NCBI GenBank assembly: GCA_030148805.1
Contig: JASBSS010000020.1
Coordinates: 1 to 64,000, forward strand
Reading direction: 5' to 3'
From: Thiogranum sp.
Lineage (GTDB): Bacteria > Pseudomonadota > Gammaproteobacteria > DSM-19610
DNA: 64,000 nt
Part shown: in pieces, positions 33,921 through 42,484 of the stretch
How positions within the stretch are numbered: the first letter of the stretch is position 1
Layout: every line of letters begins with the position of its first letter
Notes under the pieces: model-generated
Database searches by the model: none
Told to the model about the DNA's origin: nothing
The model's input: only the letters and a program-made list of their open reading frames with translations
Program-made: the position numbers and the translations under genes

Positions 33921-34487
33921 ATGCCCTGGACCATACCGAATATACTGACCCTGCTGCGCATCGCGCTGATTCCGGTATTCGTGCTGGTCTATTATCTGCC
34001 GCTGTCCTGGGCGCATCTCCTGACCACGGCGATTTTCGGTCTGGCGGCCTTGACCGACTGGTTCGATGGCTATCTTGCGCGGCGGTTGGGGCAATCCTCG
34101 CCGTTTGGCGCTTTTCTCGACCCCGTCGCCGACAAGCTGATGGTCGCGGCGGCATTGATCATGCTGGTGCAAAGCAATCCCTCGCCCTGGTTCGTGGTGC
34201 CGGCCACGGTCATTGTCGGACGGGAGATCGTCGTCTCGGCACTGCGCGAATGGATGGCGGAAATCGGCGAACGCGCGCAGGTGGCGGTATCGCTGATCGG
34301 TAAGATAAAAACCACGGCGCAGATGATCGCGCTGTTGTTGTTGTTGTATCGACAGGACATCTGGGGCTTGCCGACGCACGCGATCGGAGTGGTGCTTTTG
34401 TATCTCGCCGCGGCGCTGACCCTGTGGTCCATGATGATTTATCTGCGGGCCGCCTGGCCGCTGTTATCGTCGACGGAAAATCCCTGA
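33921..34487 (+). CDS. pgsA: CDP-diacylglycerol-glycerol-3-phosphate 3-phosphatidyltransferase
   Basis: This 188-residue inner-membrane enzyme makes phosphatidylglycerol phosphate. The CDP-alcohol phosphatidyltransferase signature is clear at about 45-70: D-x2-D-G-x2-A-R and S-x2-G-x3-D-x3-D in LTDWFDGYLARRLGQSS and FGAFLDPVADKL. ATG 33921 gives the family N-terminus PWTIPNILTLLRI; an in-frame ATG at 33882 lies within uvrC. It starts 14 bases after uvrC and is followed by a tRNA cluster. Confidence 0.96.
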   Translation: MPWTIPNILTLLRIALIPVFVLVYYLPLSWAHLLTTAIFGLAALTDWFDGYLARRLGQSSPFGAFLDPVADKLMVAAALIMLVQSNPSPWFVVPATVIVGREIVVSALREWMAEIGERAQVAVSLIGKIKTTAQMIALLLLLYRQDIWGLPTHAIGVVLLYLAAALTLWSMMIYLRAAWPLLSSTENP

Positions 34488-34502
34488 TTAGTCAGCAGAC
34501 TA

Positions 34503-34530
34503 TTGACAGCGGGCGCGACATCCCTACAAT
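34503..34530 (+). promoter_or_regulatory. Promoter of the tRNA-Gly/Cys/Leu cluster
   Basis: A perfect -35 TTGACA (34503-34508) and -10 TACAAT (34525-34530) are 16 bases apart. The predicted start near 34537 is about 12 bases before the tRNA-Gly gene. Confidence 0.8.
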
Positions 34531-34548
34531 AGCCGGTCTCGAATCAGC

Positions 34549-34624
34549 GCGGGAATAGCTCAGTTGGTAGAGCACAACCTTGCCAAGGTTGGGGTCGCGA
34601 GTTCGAATCTCGTTTCCCGCTCCA
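34549..34624 (+). tRNA. tRNA-Gly (anticodon GCC)
   Basis: Acceptor GCGGGAA pairs with TTCCCGC, the anticodon stem CAACC/GGTTG closes the loop TTGCCAA with anticodon GCC, and the T-arm has GTTCGAATC. CCA is encoded. First of three tRNA genes behind uvrC-pgsA. Confidence 0.97.
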
Positions 34625-34646
34625 AATATGCCGACCCAGAAGAACG

Positions 34647-34673
34647 ACCTCGGTTTTTCGGCCGGGGTTTTTT
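34647..34673 (+). terminator. Intrinsic terminator inside the tRNA cluster
   Basis: ACCTCGG (34647-34653) pairs with CCGGGGT (34662-34668, one T-G wobble) over an eight-base loop, followed by six T. It lies between tRNA-Gly and tRNA-Cys, so the latter two need readthrough or another promoter. Confidence 0.65.
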
Positions 34674-34694
34674 CGCTTCTGGGGCTCCTTTTCT

Positions 34695-34768
34695 GGCTGG
34701 GTGGCAGAGTGGCTATGCAGCGGATTGCAAATCCGTGTACCTCGGTTCGACTCCGGGCCCAGCCTCCA
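34695..34768 (+). tRNA. tRNA-Cys (anticodon GCA)
   Basis: Acceptor GGCTGGG pairs with CCCAGCC, the anticodon loop TTGCAAA carries GCA, and the T-arm has GGTTCGACTCC. CCA is encoded. It lies 14 bases before tRNA-Leu. Confidence 0.96.
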
Positions 34769-34782
34769 TGTCGTTTTCTGCC

Positions 34783-34869
34783 GCCCGGGTGGCGAAATTG
34801 GTAGACGCAAGGGACTTAAAATCCCTCGGTGGCGACACCGTGCCGGTTCGATTCCGGCTCCGGGCACCA
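34783..34869 (+). tRNA. tRNA-Leu (anticodon TAA)
   Basis: An 87-base class II tRNA. Acceptor GCCCGGG pairs with TCCGGGC with one wobble, the anticodon loop CTTAAAA carries TAA, the variable arm is CGGTGGCGACACCG, and the T-arm has GGTTCGATTCC. CCA is encoded. Confidence 0.96.
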
Positions 34870-35219
34870 TTCCTGGATGGGTCAAAGTCTTCTTGTTAAA
34901 TTTATCGACGTTTTTTATAGGATCGACCGATATCTAGGTATCTTGCTGGTTTTTAATACAAAAAAATCCTCTTCTTAAAGACGGTACGCGGCTTTGGAGG
35001 GAAAAATCTGCGGGATAATACGTAGTAAAACCAAAACACCGCTGAAAAGGGTTGTTTCTGGGGAAAATCTTCGTAACTTTATAAAAAATAATAATAATTC
35101 TTCCCCTTTGTTGTGGGAGTCAGACCGACAAATTGTGAGTAATTCGTGATTATTGTCGGAAAAATTTACATAAAAAAGAAATTCATTTTTTTATTCCATA
35201 CATTTCATAACCCTACAAA
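34870..35219 (+). other. AT-rich intergenic region upstream of the PEP-CTERM-like gene
   Basis: No gene is seen in these 350 bases. The AT content is far higher than the surroundings (for instance the runs near 35080-35098 and 35157-35195), as expected for an upstream activation region of the sigma-54 promoter that follows. No clear activator-binding repeat could be defined by eye. Confidence 0.5.
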
Positions 35220-35237
35220 TTGGTATTGATTTTGCTT
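35220..35237 (+). promoter_or_regulatory. Sigma-54 (-24/-12) promoter of the PEP-CTERM-like protein gene
   Basis: TTGGTATTGATTTTGCTT matches TTGGCAC-N5-TTGCTT; GG (35222-35223) and GC (35234-35235) are exactly ten apart and the -12 half is perfect. Predicted start near 35247. PEP-CTERM genes are under RpoN control with the PrsK-PrsR pair in some bacteria; those regulators are not in this window. Confidence 0.75.
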
Positions 35238-35268
35238 AAATGCAGGGGATTGCTTCACCCTGGACAAA

Positions 35269-35291
35269 GGTTGCCGCTACTAACGGCAACC
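35269..35291 (+). promoter_or_regulatory. Leader hairpin of the PEP-CTERM-like transcript
   Basis: GGTTGCCG and CGGCAACC form a perfect eight-base stem with a seven-base loop, about 22 bases after the predicted start and 130 before the coding region. There is no T-run, so a structural or regulatory leader is more likely than a terminator. Confidence 0.45.
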
Positions 35292-35423
35292 TGGGGCGGG
35301 CGGCCTCCAGGGAACAGGGCGTTTATATGAAATGTTATAGTGCGTGGTCTACACTTTAGTGCAGCATATATAGCCCGTAAGAATCAGAAATTAAATTATT
35401 AAAAACTTCTTTTTGGATGGGTT

Positions 35424-35963
35424 ATGAGCACTCGGCACAAGAACGAAAGCGTCAGAACTGGCGGAGGGAGTGGTATAGGCATTGGGTTGGCAATCGTTGG
35501 GTGGTTATGGACAGGTTACGCCACCGCTAACGCGGAGCCGACGTCTTTGGTGATGACACAAGATCGGCCGGTGGTCATCGAGGCACCGGGTCCTGCCATC
35601 ACCCTCAACGATCAAGTGGTAATCAGCAAAAGCAGCGAAACGGTGGTTACGGTATCCGAGCCCGGCGTGGTGGCTGGCCATTCCGAGCCGGTTGCGGTCG
35701 ATACGCCCACCGGCGCGGAGGTTGCCGCGAAGGCGCAACCTGCCGAGTCGACGGTCTATACCGTGGCGACGGCCGCCGATCCACAGGGATATGATGCCGC
35801 CGTGAGCAGAATGCACCCGGTTTCCGCTCCCGCGAGCGGCAGCGGCAAAGCGTTGGCTGCGGCCAGGGTCGAGAAAGACGGTCCCGCGGTACCCTATGCC
35901 CTGGTACTGGCCCTGATCGCGCTCATCGGCCTGGTTCCGGTTTCCCGCCGCAACAACTACTGA
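35424..35963 (+). CDS. Secreted protein with PEP-CTERM-like sorting tail
   Basis: This 179-residue protein has an N-terminal signal peptide (cleavage near ATANAEP), a low-complexity Ala/Val/Pro/Thr-rich middle with no cysteine, and a C-terminal tripartite tail: VPYALVL, a hydrophobic helix ending LIGLVPV, and the basic end SRRNNY. That layout (Pro-containing motif, membrane helix, Arg cluster) is that of exosortase substrates, although the motif is VPYA rather than VPEP. It may be a structural protein of the extracellular matrix. A sigma-54 promoter precedes it and exopolysaccharide genes follow; no exosortase gene is present in the window. Confidence 0.65.
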   Translation: MSTRHKNESVRTGGGSGIGIGLAIVGWLWTGYATANAEPTSLVMTQDRPVVIEAPGPAITLNDQVVISKSSETVVTVSEPGVVAGHSEPVAVDTPTGAEVAAKAQPAESTVYTVATAADPQGYDAAVSRMHPVSAPASGSGKALAAARVEKDGPAVPYALVLALIALIGLVPVSRRNNY

Positions 35964-36216
35964 GTCGGGCAGGCCGGGGCGATGGCCGCTCGGCGCTGGC
36001 GCGTCCCGTGCGTCCTGGAAAAACACTTCGATTCCCCAATAATTCCCGTTAGACTGGACAGTTAAGTCATATTCTAATGATGTCGTTAACCTCTGTGCCT
36101 GGCCTGATTCTCGGACCGGATCGGCGGTGCTGTGGGTTCGCGCAGATGAATTGAATAAGGAAATGCAATGGATGGTGGTCCGGTCGATGCAGTAACATCC
36201 CCCCGGATGGGTAGCG

Positions 36217-37857
36217 ATGAATAATCTTCTGGCACTGGTGGCGGCGATGGCGATCAGCATGGTGCTGATTCCGCTCATGTCCCGGCTGGCGCCACGTCTG
36301 GGGTTGGTGGACCTCCCGAGTCAGCGGAAAGTGCACGCGGCTCCCATTCCCCGCGTCGGGGGGGTCGGTATCGTGGTCGGCAGCCTGGTGCCGCTGATGC
36401 TGTTGCTGGCGCCGGACAAGCTGAGCCAGGCCTATGTGTACGGGGCCTCGGTCTTGTTTCTGTTCGGACTGTGGGATGACGTGTTCGAAATCGGACACTA
36501 CCCCAAGTTCATCGGTCAGGTGGCCGCGGCGCTGATAGTGATCCTCTACGGTGACCTTTACGTCGTGCGCTTTCCCTTCATCCCGGGAGGCGAGATTTCA
36601 CCCGATCTGGGTATTCCTTTCACCCTGGTCGCCATCGTCGGCATGATCAACGCCATCAATCATTCCGATGGGTTGGATGGGCTCGCCGGCGGCGAATCGT
36701 TGTTCAGTCTGGGCGCGGTCGGCCTGCTGGCTTTTTTTGTCGCCGGCGGCGAAGGCGCCTTGACCATCGCCTTTACCGTGATCGGCGGGATTCTGGGTTT
36801 TCTGCGCTACAATACCCATCCTGCGCGGGTGTTCATGGGCGACTCGGGCAGTCAATTTATCGGTTATACCCTGGCGTTCCTGGCGGTGCTGCTGACGCAG
36901 CGGGTTGATGTGAGCCTGAGTCCGTCGGTGGTGTTGTTGCTGTTGGGTCTGCCGATTGCCGATATTCTGGTGGTGCTGGCCAAGCGGGCCCGTGGCGGCA
37001 TGAATATCTTTCAGGCAACCCGTAACCATATCCACCACCGGTTGCTGGATCTCGGCTTCGTGCACCGCGAGTCGGTGATCATCATCTATTCGCTGCAAAT
37101 GATATTCGTGACCACCGGCGCCGTTTTGCGCCTGGAGTCGGATTATCTCATCACGGGAGTGTATCTGACCTATTGCGTGGCTATCTTTGGCGCCATCAAC
37201 CTGGCCGAACGCAGCGGCTGGAAGTTGCAGCGTACGCCGGGCGATCAGACCAAGGTCATGGCCCACGAGCTGCTCAAGCATCTGCTTGTTGTCCTGCCGC
37301 GGCGTTTTCTGGCGATCAGCATCCCGTTCTTTCTCATGGGGGCGAGTCTGTTCGTCGAGTCGGTGCCCGAGGACTTCGCCAAGATGTCTTCGTTGGTGGC
37401 GGCGCTGATTCTGCTGGATCTGTTTGTCGGCAGCGGCCAGCACTCGATCATGCGCCGGGCGCTGATCTACATCATCGCCGCCCAGGTGGGTTACCTCTGG
37501 GTCAGCTACCGGCCGGACTACTGGGAAGGCTATGGCGACGTCGGCGAAGCGGTGTTTTTCAGCCTGATTGCGCTGGCTTTCACTGCGGCGGTGAAATTTT
37601 CGCCGCGCCGGCGAAAAATCGAGTTTGAATTGACCGCCACGGATTATCTGGTGGCTTTCTGTCTGCTGGCGGTGCTGATCATTTCCCGCGGCCATCTCTG
37701 GGGCAGCGGCAGCGTGACCTTTGTGGTGCAGATGATTATCGTGTTTTATGCCTGCGAACTGTTGATTACGGAAAAACGCGGCGGCTGGAGCTGGTTGAGT
37801 CTGGGCTCCATGATCGCCGGTATCGTCCTCGGGGTCCGCGGACTGTTGTTAACTTGA
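36217..37857 (+). CDS. WecA/MraY-family sugar-phosphate transferase with extra membrane domain
   Basis: This 546-residue polytopic protein would start glycan synthesis by moving a sugar-1-phosphate to undecaprenyl phosphate at the inner membrane. Family motifs are present: GLVDLPSQRKVHAAPIPRVG, LFGLWDDVFE, NHSDGLDGLAGGES, FMGDSGSQFIG and the HIHHRLLDLGF loop. WecA is about 360 residues; this protein continues for about 190 more with five or six additional hydrophobic segments (for example SVTFVVQMIIVFYACELL). The role of the extension is unknown. It heads the sugar-nucleotide operon. Confidence 0.92.
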   Translation: MNNLLALVAAMAISMVLIPLMSRLAPRLGLVDLPSQRKVHAAPIPRVGGVGIVVGSLVPLMLLLAPDKLSQAYVYGASVLFLFGLWDDVFEIGHYPKFIGQVAAALIVILYGDLYVVRFPFIPGGEISPDLGIPFTLVAIVGMINAINHSDGLDGLAGGESLFSLGAVGLLAFFVAGGEGALTIAFTVIGGILGFLRYNTHPARVFMGDSGSQFIGYTLAFLAVLLTQRVDVSLSPSVVLLLLGLPIADILVVLAKRARGGMNIFQATRNHIHHRLLDLGFVHRESVIIIYSLQMIFVTTGAVLRLESDYLITGVYLTYCVAIFGAINLAERSGWKLQRTPGDQTKVMAHELLKHLLVVLPRRFLAISIPFFLMGASLFVESVPEDFAKMSSLVAALILLDLFVGSGQHSIMRRALIYIIAAQVGYLWVSYRPDYWEGYGDVGEAVFFSLIALAFTAAVKFSPRRRKIEFELTATDYLVAFCLLAVLIISRGHLWGSGSVTFVVQMIIVFYACELLITEKRGGWSWLSLGSMIAGIVLGVRGLLLT

Positions 37858-37870
37858 TCGGGTAGGGAGT

Positions 37871-38959
37871 ATGACTCCGGAATTCTGGCGCGACAAAAGA
37901 GTATTCTTGACCGGCCACACCGGCTTCAAGGGAGGCTGGTTGTCGCTTTGGCTGCAGCACATGGGGGCCGAGGTTTGCGGCTACGCGTTATCCGCCCCGA
38001 CCGAACCCAGTTTGTTCCAGGTCGCCGGGGTCGCCGACGGTATGCGCTCGGTGTCCGGCGACGTGCGCGATCTGGCGGCGCTGGAGCAGGCTATCGCCGA
38101 GCACCAGCCGCAGATCGTGGTGCATATGGCGGCCCAGTCGCTGGTGCGGCATTCCTATGCGCATCCGGTCGAGACCTACGCCACCAACGTGATGGGCACG
38201 GTCAACCTGTTCGAGGCGTTACGCCGGTGCGCCAGCGCGCGCGTGATTCTCAATATCACCAGTGACAAGTGCTACGAGAACCGCGAATGGCTGTGGGGAT
38301 ACCGGGAAAACGAGGCCATGGGCGGGCATGATCCTTACTCCAGCAGCAAGGGTTGCGCGGAACTGGTCACGGCGGCCTACCGGCAGTCGTATTTTGCGAC
38401 GGCCGACAGTCCCTCGGTCCTGGCCAGTGCGCGTGCCGGCAACGTCATCGGCGGCGGTGACTGGGCCACCGACCGCTTGATTCCCGACATGATCCGGGCA
38501 TTCCTGGAGGATCAGGCGGTGATCATTCGTAATCCTCACGCAATACGTCCCTGGCAGCATGTGCTCGAGCCTCTGAGCGGATACCTGAGATTGATCGAGT
38601 GCCTCTGGGAATCGGGCCAGACGTATGCGGGTGGATGGAACTTCGGTCCCGCCGATCAAGACGCGCGGCCGGTGCGTTGGATAGTCGAGAGAATGATCGA
38701 TTTGTGGGGCGATAGTGCTCGTTACGAGCTGGATTCCCGAGAACACGTGCACGAAGCCGGATACCTCAAGCTGGACAGCTCCCAGGCACGGGCGCGGCTT
38801 GGTTGGAAGCCGCAGCTGGATCTGGGGCAGGCCCTGGAATGGCTGACGGATTGGTATCGGGCGTATCGGGAAGGCGACAATATGCGCGCTGTAACGCTGG
38901 CGCAGATCGAATCTTACCAGGCCCGGTGTGGCGGGCAGAGACAGGAAGCCTCATCGTGA
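37871..38959 (+). CDS. rfbG: CDP-glucose 4,6-dehydratase
   Basis: This 362-residue NAD-dependent enzyme converts CDP-glucose to CDP-4-keto-6-deoxyglucose. N-terminal RVFLTGHTGFKGGWLSLWLQ is the RfbG signature, followed by the catalytic region NITSDKCYENREW and the Tyr-x3-Lys of PYSSSKGCAELV. It works after the cytidylyltransferase encoded at 41660. GGTAGGGAG precedes the ATG, and it overlaps the next gene by four bases. Confidence 0.95.
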   Translation: MTPEFWRDKRVFLTGHTGFKGGWLSLWLQHMGAEVCGYALSAPTEPSLFQVAGVADGMRSVSGDVRDLAALEQAIAEHQPQIVVHMAAQSLVRHSYAHPVETYATNVMGTVNLFEALRRCASARVILNITSDKCYENREWLWGYRENEAMGGHDPYSSSKGCAELVTAAYRQSYFATADSPSVLASARAGNVIGGGDWATDRLIPDMIRAFLEDQAVIIRNPHAIRPWQHVLEPLSGYLRLIECLWESGQTYAGGWNFGPADQDARPVRWIVERMIDLWGDSARYELDSREHVHEAGYLKLDSSQARARLGWKPQLDLGQALEWLTDWYRAYREGDNMRAVTLAQIESYQARCGGQRQEASS

Positions 38960-39492
38960 AATTCACGCAAACGCCCTTGGGCGGCGCCTACATTGTCGAC
39001 ATCGAACCGCGCGAGGACGAACGGGGCTATTTCGCCCGTGTCTGGTGCGCCGGCGAAATCGAGGCCCAGGGGCTGAATCCCGCGCTGCTGCAGTGCAATA
39101 TCGCCTACAACAAGCGCAAGGGGATCCTGCGCGGCATGCACTATCAGCGCGCTCCGTGGGCGGAAGTGAAGCTGGTCAGGTGTACCCGTGGCGCTGTCTA
39201 TGATGTGATCGTCGATCTGCGCGAGGATTCACCCACCCGGCTGCAATGGACGGGCGTGGAGCTGACCCAGGATAATCACCGCATGTTGTACGTGCCGGAA
39301 GGTTTCGCCCACGGGTACGTGACGCTGGAGGATGACAGCGAGCTGTTCTACCAAGTCTCGCAGGTTTACACTCCCGCGGCCGAGGGTGGTCTGCGCTGGA
39401 ACGATCCGGCGGTCGGCATCGAATGGCCGGAGGTTGGTGAGTTGCTGATTTCTCCCAAGGACCGCGCCTGGCCATTGTTGGAAAACGCGTAG
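38956..39492 (+). CDS. dTDP-4-dehydrorhamnose 3,5-epimerase-like (RmlC family)
   Basis: This 178-residue cupin is a sugar 4-keto-epimerase of the RmlC family. Diagnostic residues are ILRGMHYQ with the catalytic His and VPEGFAHGY; the Tyr in ELFYQVSQVYTP fits the acid. In this CDP-sugar cluster it more likely acts on a CDP-4-keto-6-deoxyhexose than on dTDP-rhamnose precursors. GTG 38956 overlaps the preceding gene in a GTGA junction; a longer upstream frame lies in rfbG. Confidence 0.88.
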   Translation: MKFTQTPLGGAYIVDIEPREDERGYFARVWCAGEIEAQGLNPALLQCNIAYNKRKGILRGMHYQRAPWAEVKLVRCTRGAVYDVIVDLREDSPTRLQWTGVELTQDNHRMLYVPEGFAHGYVTLEDDSELFYQVSQVYTPAAEGGLRWNDPAVGIEWPEVGELLISPKDRAWPLLENA

Positions 39493-39508
39493 AGGAGACC
39501 GCTGGCTC

Positions 39509-40789
39509 ATGATTGTTCTGGATAAAGCGCTGCAGGAACGGCAACGGGAGCAGCGACCGATCAAGGTGGCGATGGTCGGTGCCGGCTATATGGGACGCGG
39601 GCTGGCCTTGCAGTTGCTGCGCTATACGCCGGGCATGCAGTTGGTGGCGATCGCCAACCGCACCGTTGCCGAAGCCGAAAGAGCCTACCGGGAAGCCGGC
39701 GCGGAAAATGTGCAACGCGTGGACAGTGTCTCGGCGCTCGAGTCGCAAGTGCGCAAGGGCGCCTATGCGGTGACCGATGACGCGCTGGCGGTATGTCAGG
39801 CCGGGGGCATCGACGCGATCATCGAGGTCACCGGTGAGATAGAGTTCGGCGCTCGCGTGGTGATGCACGCGATCGAGCATGGCAAACACGTGGTGCTGAT
39901 GAACGCCGAACTCGATGCCACGCTGGGGCCCATTCTCAAGGTTTATGCCGACCGCGCGGGTGTGGTCATCTCCAACGCCGATGGCGACCAGCCGGGCGTT
40001 ATCATGAACCTGTTCCGTTATGTCCAGGGCATCGGCTGCAGACCGGTGCTGGCGGGAAACATGAAAGGCCTGCAGGATGCCTATCGGACGCCGGAAACGC
40101 AAAAGGGGTTTGCCGAGAAATACGGCCAGAAGGCCCACATGGTGACTTCCTTCGCCGATGGTTCCAAGATTTCCATGGAGATGGCCGTGGTGGCCAACGC
40201 CACGGGCTTCAAGGTGGCCAAACGGGGCATGCTCGGCCCCGCTTGTGAGCACGTCAACCAGGCCGCTGAGAAGTTTCCCCATGAACGTATGCTCGCGGGC
40301 GGTCTGGTCGACTATGTGTTGGGCGCGCAGCCGGGAGGCGGCGTGTTCGTCATCGGCTATAACGAGGATCCGATTCAGCAGGGGTATCTGAATTATTACA
40401 AAATGGGCGAAGGTCCTTTTTACGTGTTCTATACGCCTTATCATCTGTGTCACTTCGAGGCGCCGACGAGCGTGGCGCGCGCGGTGTTGTATCAGGACGC
40501 GACCACCGCGCCGCTGGCAGGGCCGGTGGTGGAAGTGCTCACGGCGGCAAAGAAGGATATGAAGGCGGGCGAGGTCCTGGACGGCATCGGCCGGTTTACC
40601 AGCTATGGTCTGGCGGACAATGCCGAAGTCTGCCAGGCACAACATTTGTTGCCCCTCGGACTGTCCGAAGGCTGTAAACTCAGGCGCGATGTCAGACGGG
40701 ACGACGTGCTGACCTATGAAGACGTGGTACTTCCGCAAGGCCGGTTGTGCGACCGGCTGCGTAAGGAACAGGACGATTACTTCAGCTGA
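39509..40789 (+). CDS. Homoserine dehydrogenase-like NAD-binding protein with SAF domain
   Basis: This 426-residue protein starts with a Rossmann fold (IKVAMVGAGYMGRGLALQLL) and shares the general shape of homoserine dehydrogenase-like oxidoreductases (GKHVVLMNAELDATLGPILK, NADGDQPGVIMNLFRYVQGI). A SAF domain forms the C-terminus (LTYEDVVLPQGRLCDRLRKE). Such proteins are often found beside CDP-sugar genes, where they may make an unusual or branched sugar. The exact substrate is unknown. It sits 16 bases after the epimerase gene and 34 before a sulfotransferase gene. Confidence 0.82.
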   Translation: MIVLDKALQERQREQRPIKVAMVGAGYMGRGLALQLLRYTPGMQLVAIANRTVAEAERAYREAGAENVQRVDSVSALESQVRKGAYAVTDDALAVCQAGGIDAIIEVTGEIEFGARVVMHAIEHGKHVVLMNAELDATLGPILKVYADRAGVVISNADGDQPGVIMNLFRYVQGIGCRPVLAGNMKGLQDAYRTPETQKGFAEKYGQKAHMVTSFADGSKISMEMAVVANATGFKVAKRGMLGPACEHVNQAAEKFPHERMLAGGLVDYVLGAQPGGGVFVIGYNEDPIQQGYLNYYKMGEGPFYVFYTPYHLCHFEAPTSVARAVLYQDATTAPLAGPVVEVLTAAKKDMKAGEVLDGIGRFTSYGLADNAEVCQAQHLLPLGLSEGCKLRRDVRRDDVLTYEDVVLPQGRLCDRLRKEQDDYFS

Positions 40790-40823
40790 CGGAAGCGATA
40801 GGCGTGACCTTGAAGGCGGGAAG

Positions 40824-41663
40824 ATGAAAAAACCGGCGTGGTTGGTCGGCACGGTAATCCCCGCGCTGGCTGTCTTGCAAGGGGTCAAGAAAACCCAGGT
40901 GTTTCTCCTGGGGACGCAGCGATCCGGCACTACGTTGTTGACGGACGTGCTGGGCAGGGCGCCCTTGTGCCGCGCCTATCACGAGGCTGATGAGCAGGTG
41001 ATGCGGGACATGCGCCTTCGGGAGCCTGCGGCGGTGGAAAAGGTGATCGACAGCGAGTGCCGTCCGATCCTGGTATTCAAGCCTATCAACGACAGCCAAT
41101 ACGCCACCGAGCTGCTGGACACCTACGCAAACCCTAAGGTCGTGTGGATTTACCGGGATTACAATGACGTGGTGAACTCGGCCTTGGTCAAATGGGCTCA
41201 TTGGCAGCGCCAGATAGTCACCTGGGTTTGCGAACATTATGCCGACGAGCCCGGTCCCCTGGACGAGCCCTTTAAATGGTATGCGATCTATCGCGAGCGC
41301 ATGAGCCGCGCTACCCTGCAGGCGGTCAGCGCGTGTATCGAGGAGGGCATCACGGATGCCGAAGGCGCCGCTCTCCTATGGTACATGCGTAACAAACTGT
41401 ATTTCGATCAGCAATTGCGGGAGCACGACAAATGCCTGATCGCCAGGTATGAGGATATGGTCAGCAGACCCGAGGTCCATATCGCCCGGATTTTTGATTT
41501 CATCGGCTGCGCGTTCAAGAACGACTATGTCGGTGATGTGCGTACCACGTCGATTTCACGCAAGCAGCCCCCGATGCTCGGCCAGTCGGTAAGAGAGCTT
41601 TGCGACGGGCTGCAAAGCGAGCTCGATAACGCCTATGAACAACAGTCAGGAGCATATTTGTGA
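40824..41663 (+). CDS. Sulfotransferase-like protein (PAPS-binding)
   Basis: This 279-residue cytoplasmic protein has the 5'-phosphosulfate loop near the N-terminus ([18 protein letters not shown]) and the 3'-phosphate region ([19 protein letters not shown]), the two hallmarks of PAPS-dependent sulfotransferases. The ATG at 40824 follows GGCGGGAAG; an upstream frame runs inside the preceding gene. It overlaps the cytidylyltransferase gene by four bases and so belongs to the sugar operon. It probably sulfates a sugar of the exported glycan. Confidence 0.82.
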   Translation: MKKPAWLVGTVIPALAVLQGVKKTQVFLLGTQRSGTTLLTDVLGRAPLCRAYHEADEQVMRDMRLREPAAVEKVIDSECRPILVFKPINDSQYATELLDTYANPKVVWIYRDYNDVVNSALVKWAHWQRQIVTWVCEHYADEPGPLDEPFKWYAIYRERMSRATLQAVSACIEEGITDAEGAALLWYMRNKLYFDQQLREHDKCLIARYEDMVSRPEVHIARIFDFIGCAFKNDYVGDVRTTSISRKQPPMLGQSVRELCDGLQSELDNAYEQQSGAYL

Positions 41664-42433
41664 AAGCGGTGATCTTGGCGGGTGGTTTCGGCACCCGAAT
41701 CAGCGAGGAAAGCACCATAAAGCCAAAGCCGATGGTGGAGATAGGCGGGAAACCCATCCTCTGGCATATCATGAAGATTTACTCCGCGCATGGAATCAAC
41801 GACTTCATCATATGCTGCGGCTACAAGTCCTACGTCATCAAGGAATACTTTTCCAACTATTACCTGCATTGCGCGGATGTGACTTTCGATCTGGAGCACA
41901 ACAAGATGGATGTCCACACCACCAACGCCGAGCCCTGGCGGGTCACACTGGTGGAAACCGGCGACGAGACCATGACCGGGGGGCGCTTGAAGCGGGTGCG
42001 TGAGCATCTGGACGACGAAGCGTTCTGTTTCACCTATGGCGACGGCGTTTCCAGTGTTAATATCACCGAGCTGATAGCCTTCCACCGTTCGCAAGGGATG
42101 CTTGCGACGCTTACCGCGGTGCAGCCGCCAGGACGCTTCGGGGCTTTCAGGCTGGAACACGGTGACGCCAGGATCGGGTCGTTCAAAGAGAAGCCGGATG
42201 GGGATGGCGCCTGGATCAACAGCGGCTTTTTTGTGCTGGAGCCGCAGGTGATCGACTATATCGAGGGCGACGCGACCAGCTGGGAAAAGGAACCGATGGA
42301 AACGCTGGCCAACGAAGGGCAGTTGTCCGCCTATCGCCACAAGGGGTTCTGGCAGCCGATGGATACCCTGCGCGACAAGCACGTCCTGGAGGATTTGTGG
42401 CATAGTGGCAAGGCGCCGTGGAAGATCTGGTGA
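41660..42433 (+). CDS. rfbF: Glucose-1-phosphate cytidylyltransferase
   Basis: This 257-residue nucleotidyltransferase makes CDP-glucose from CTP and glucose 1-phosphate. The N-terminus [20 protein letters not shown] and [19 protein letters not shown] are characteristic of Rfb[13 protein letters not shown] and [12 protein letters not shown] complete the active site. It starts at GTG 41660 within the preceding stop and provides the substrate for rfbG at 37871. Confidence 0.96.
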   Translation: MKAVILAGGFGTRISEESTIKPKPMVEIGGKPILWHIMKIYSAHGINDFIICCGYKSYVIKEYFSNYYLHCADVTFDLEHNKMDVHTTNAEPWRVTLVETGDETMTGGRLKRVREHLDDEAFCFTYGDGVSSVNITELIAFHRSQGMLATLTAVQPPGRFGAFRLEHGDARIGSFKEKPDGDGAWINSGFFVLEPQVIDYIEGDATSWEKEPMETLANEGQLSAYRHKGFWQPMDTLRDKHVLEDLWHSGKAPWKIW

Positions 42434-42484
42434 GCGGAATTGGGCGCTTCGAGGCGTCGTCGAAATAGGATTCGGGAGCGATAG

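Noticed and set aside
39176-40930. 584-codon minus-strand frame
   Set aside because: Antisense shadow of the SAF-domain oxidoreductase gene.
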